This document shows positions 5,691 through 7,315 of a stretch of 7,315 nucleotides of DNA, piece by piece. The notes beneath the pieces were generated by a model. It made no database searches. It had not been told where the DNA came from and saw only the letters and a list, made by a program, of their open reading frames with translations. How positions within the stretch are numbered: the stretch's first letter is position 1; every line of letters starts with the position of its first letter. The DNA is taken from the NCBI GenBank assembly GCA_028277025.1, contig JAPYVG010000076.1, positions 1-7,315 of the forward strand, read 5' to 3'. The stretch is from Sulfolobaceae archaeon (GTDB lineage: Archaea > Thermoproteota > Thermoprotei_A > Sulfolobales > Sulfolobaceae). A program made the translations under genes and the position numbers.

Positions 5691-6018
5691 AAACATCAAT
5701 AAACCTCTTATACCACTCCTCATACTCCTTTCTGGTAACAACGTGTAGTTCTAATGGATCTCCAAACCCTATTTTCTCCTTAATTTTAGAAGATATTTGG
5801 GCCTTATCCCATATAGTCTTACCTTTTTCAGTTATTATCAGAACGTCTATGTCACTATCAACTCTGTAATTCCCCCTTGCAACTGAGCCGAATAGAATTA
5901 CCCTACACTCCTGGTCGATTTCCTCAACACAAATCCTCTTAATCTCCTTAACGTAATCTCTCGCATGGGCCAAAATCTCCTTCCTTTTACTCCACCACTT
6001 ATATAATTCCCAATACAT
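5677..6018 (-). CDS. MNT-type nucleotidyltransferase, partner of the upstream HEPN gene
   Basis: This 113-residue Pol-beta superfamily nucleotidyltransferase has GSVARG at 44-49 and DSDID at 54-58, giving Asp56 and Asp58, with Glu90 in PLELHVV as the likely third metal ligand in place of the usual Asp. The N-terminal 40 residues form a charged helix (WWSKRKEILAHARDYVKEIK). Its start overlaps the HEPN gene by 20 bp, so the two are one operon in the order HEPN then MNT. In studied pairs the MNT protein neutralises its HEPN partner, in some cases by adding AMP. It is clearly different in sequence from the MNT protein at 851-1156, so the two modules are not recent duplicates. Confidence 0.9.
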   Translation of the reverse strand: MYWELYKWWSKRKEILAHARDYVKEIKRICVEEIDQECRVILFGSVARGNYRVDSDIDVLIITEKGKTIWDKAQISSKIKEKIGFGDPLELHVVTRKEYEEWYKRFIDVYEEF

Positions 6019-6361
6019 GTAAAATCCCCCTAACTACATTTAATGATTTCTCAACGGTGTTTTTACCATATTTATAGGGTAAATACCTCGACACAATGTA
6101 CGATTGTTCTAGCACGTCAAGAACCACGTACTCCTCCCTCATTATCCTTTCTAATTCTTTATTTTTTGACAATTCAACTACTTGACTTAAGAGCTTCTTT
6201 ATATCATGGGTTTTCTCAAAACTACCTGACAGTTGATATAAAGTGTATTTCAACGAAAGTTGTAACGCTTGCTCAAGATTAAACATCGCTAAATTGTACT
6301 TACCCTTCCTCAAGTTTTCCTCAGCCTCTTCAACCGCGTTCTCTCTTAAATACTCAGCCAT
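5999..6361 (-). CDS. HEPN domain protein (PF05168 type), first gene of a HEPN/MNT operon
   Basis: This 120-residue all-helical protein shows the AMFNLEQALQLSLKY helix (25-39), THDIKKLL (51-58) and LEQSYIVSRY (84-93), the typical HEPN pattern of the PF05168 type. It lacks the Rx4-6H motif of HEPN ribonucleases; the nearest match, RGILH, has only three residues between Arg and His. It is followed by its MNT partner with a 20-bp overlap. The start is ATG 6361; a TATA-like stretch lies 21-31 bases upstream, so the message is probably leaderless. The module could be a toxin-antitoxin pair or a nucleotide-sensing pair; the sequence does not decide. Confidence 0.9.
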   Translation of the reverse strand: MAEYLRENAVEEAEENLRKGKYNLAMFNLEQALQLSLKYTLYQLSGSFEKTHDIKKLLSQVVELSKNKELERIMREEYVVLDVLEQSYIVSRYLPYKYGKNTVEKSLNVVRGILHVLGII

Positions 6362-6381
6362 AATTATATTTCAGCTAAATC

Positions 6382-6392
6382 AAAAATAAAAA
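6382..6392 (-). promoter_or_regulatory. TATA-like box of the HEPN/MNT operon
   Basis: TTTTTATTTTT on the minus strand lies 21-31 bases before ATG 6361, as expected for a leaderless Sulfolobales promoter. No operator-like inverted repeat was seen around it. Confidence 0.5.
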
Positions 6393-6522
6393 CTGAAAGT
6401 GGTTTAGAGTTGAAACTTAGATTAACATTAATATGAGTGGTAAAGTATGAAAGGGGTGCTGACGTGATATCGGTGATTTTGGCTTTGACAGAGTCTGCTC
6501 GAATCTAATCAAGAAACCTTCT

Positions 6523-6546
6523 AAAAAATAAAGATTACTATAAAAA
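6523..6546 (-). terminator. T-rich terminator after the nuclease-like gene
   Basis: On the minus strand TTTTT (6546-6542) and TTTTTT (6528-6523) follow the stop codon at 6552 closely. This is a typical archaeal T-run terminator. Confidence 0.45.
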
Positions 6547-6551
6547 TTTAT

Positions 6552-6977
6552 TTAATATCCGTAACCTATAATATCCCATTTATCCTTAAATTCTGATAAA
6601 AACTCCAATTCGTTAAGCCAATAGCTTATTTTTCCATTCTTCTCCCTCCTATCTAATTTCCCATTTATATTCTCTTTCTTAAGTACAAAAGCCCACGGTT
6701 CGCTCTTAAGTTCATTCAGCAAAACTATAATATAAAATTCTGCAATTAGATTATCTAAATTCGACCCGAAGGGGACCGGATTTCGTTTAAATAGTCCCTT
6801 AACTTTAATAGTATGCCTTTTCGTTTTATCCTGACTATATATTACAATATCAACGCCTCTTGTAATTCTAGAAGTAATCTGCACATTCCATCCACGACGA
6901 GAAAGAATGTATGCCGTATAATAAAGAGCTATATTATGTATCATCTGGTTGTTATAACTCTTATTAGTTTTAGTCAT
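6552..6977 (-). CDS. PD-(D/E)XK restriction-endonuclease-like protein
   Basis: The 141-residue protein follows the plan of small restriction-endonuclease-fold proteins. An N-terminal helix leads to LSRRGWNVQ (25-33). Then come GVDIVIYS (41-48) with Asp43, and HTIKVKG (55-61) with Lys60 as the catalytic lysine position. NPVPFG (66-71), and a WAFVL strand (95-99), follow. The usual Glu/Gln two residues before the lysine is Lys58 here, so the catalytic motif is D-x14-KVK rather than D-xn-(E/Q)xK, which may mean weak or no cleavage. The start is ATG 6977, with TATA-like ATAATAAATA 24-33 bases upstream. No methyltransferase or helicase neighbour is visible, so this is not an evident restriction-modification system. 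An orphan nuclease or defence remnant is possible. The fold call rests on motif recognition. Confidence 0.65.
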   Translation of the reverse strand: MTKTNKSYNNQMIHNIALYYTAYILSRRGWNVQITSRITRGVDIVIYSQDKTKRHTIKVKGLFKRNPVPFGSNLDNLIAEFYIIVLLNELKSEPWAFVLKKENINGKLDRREKNGKISYWLNELEFLSEFKDKWDIIGYGY

Positions 6978-7000
6978 GGAGAAAATATGTCATCTTCTAA

Positions 7001-7010
7001 TATTTATTAT
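7001..7010 (-). promoter_or_regulatory. TATA-like box of the nuclease-like gene
   Basis: ATAATAAATA on the minus strand lies 24-33 bases before ATG 6977, fitting a leaderless or nearly leaderless transcript. Confidence 0.4.
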
Positions 7011-7046
7011 TTAGCTTCGAGAGTCCAGAGTACCTCGGGTAAATGT

Positions 7047-7165
7047 TTGCTATGTATAACTTTTTATGAAGAGAAAGAAGGGCTTTTTACACAACAAAAG
7101 CACCCTGGGCCTACACTCTTCTGTTTTTCATCATTCAGCCTAACAGTAGTAGTTATACATAGCAA
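7047..7165. mobile_element. 119-bp MITE-like element with perfect 15-bp terminal inverted repeats
   Basis: TTGCTATGTATAACT at 7047-7061 is the exact reverse complement of 7151-7165. The 89 bases between contain no gene and an imperfect inner inverted similarity (GAAGAGAAAGAAG against CTTCTGTTTTTC). Size and structure match Sulfolobus MITEs, which are non-autonomous elements moved by a related IS transposase. No clear target-site duplication was found directly outside the arms, so the exact ends are uncertain. A large RNA or DNA hairpin with a regulatory role is the alternative. Confidence 0.55.
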
Positions 7166-7306
7166 TTGAATTTTTTCTCAGTAAACTGGAGTGTGGTCAA
7201 CAATTTTGTTAATTTAATATAATTTTATTCAACAATCTTTTCTCGTTCTGTAAGAACTTGTTTTCGCGTAATACTATTTAAGGGTGAGCACGGGATTTTT
7301 ATCTTG
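7166..7306. other. AT-rich spacer with a possible promoter near the right edge
   Basis: No gene was seen. TCAACAAT is repeated at 7197-7204 and 7229-7236, and GGTGAGCAC at 7283-7291 and 7306-7314. TATTTAAG (7275-7282) is a good TATA-like box on the plus strand. Confidence 0.4.
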
Positions 7307-7315
7307 GTGAGCACA
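7307..7315 (+). CDS. Possible leaderless GTG start of a gene running off the right edge
   Basis: GTG AGC ACA starts 25-32 bases after the TATA-like TATTTAAG at 7275-7282, the spacing of a leaderless start. Only three codons are visible. The earlier GTG at 7284 runs into TGA after eight codons. Confidence 0.2.

Noticed and set aside
6043..6282. 79-codon plus-strand open frame
   Set aside because: It is fully antisense to the HEPN gene at 5999-6361 and has atypical composition.
6434..6505. Short plus-strand frame reading VKYERGADVISVILAL
   Set aside because: It is protein-like but only about 23 codons, with no promoter and no recognised family. It may be a relic and is too weak to list.
6813..7169. 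118-codon plus-strand open frame
   Set aside because: It is antisense to the nuclease-like gene and runs through both arms of the inverted-repeat element. It is low-complexity in character with no domain.

Overview
The window looks like an accessory region of a Sulfolobales archaeon (Sulfolobus/Saccharolobus type). The evidence is an AT-rich sequence (about one third GC by eye), TATA-like boxes about 25-30 bases before start codons (leaderless promoters), one GGTGAT Shine-Dalgarno match inside an operon, a PaREP1-family remnant, two HEPN/nucleotidyltransferase pairs, and traces of small mobile elements. No rRNA, tRNA or CRISPR array was recognised. Species is not decided.

Layout. 1-430: the end of a gene running in from the left, then spacer holding what appears to be the 3' end of an IS200/IS605-type tnpB relic on the minus strand. 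432-1156: a divergent HEPN (minus) and MNT nucleotidyltransferase (plus) pair sharing 32 bp of promoter DNA. 1157-1440: no gene. 1442-1752: a broken PaREP1-family gene joined directly to 1745-2644, a radical SAM/SPASM maturase that has lost its N-terminal cluster-binding part. 2637-3815: a 12-helix MFS transporter overlapping the maturase. 4023-4166: a 47-residue Lys/Ala/Glu-rich helical protein on the minus strand. 4167-4935: about 770 bp of gene-poor, somewhat more GC-rich DNA with short coding relics and a duplicated C-terminal-looking motif. 4936-5448: a calcineurin-like phosphoesterase lacking its first metal motifs. 5474-6361 (minus): HEPN, then MNT (20 bp overlap), then a third small frameshifted ORF overlapping MNT. 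6552-6977: a PD-(D/E)XK nuclease-like protein on the minus strand. 6985-7315: spacer with a 119-bp MITE-like inverted-repeat element and a possible leaderless start of a gene running off the right edge.

How the parts work together. The two HEPN/MNT pairs are candidate toxin-antitoxin or signalling modules, one head-to-head and one co-directional. Both HEPN proteins lack the Rx4-6H ribonuclease motif, so an RNase toxin role should not be assumed. The radical SAM/SPASM plus MFS pair resembles a peptide maturase with its exporter, but no precursor peptide was found and the maturase appears disabled by a rearrangement involving PaREP1. Overall the region reads as an accessory island with several genes in decay. 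No clearly new system is proven. The most distinctive points are the overlapping divergent promoters of the first HEPN/MNT pair, the PaREP1/maturase junction bounded by short direct repeats, and the possible third gene of the second HEPN/MNT operon.
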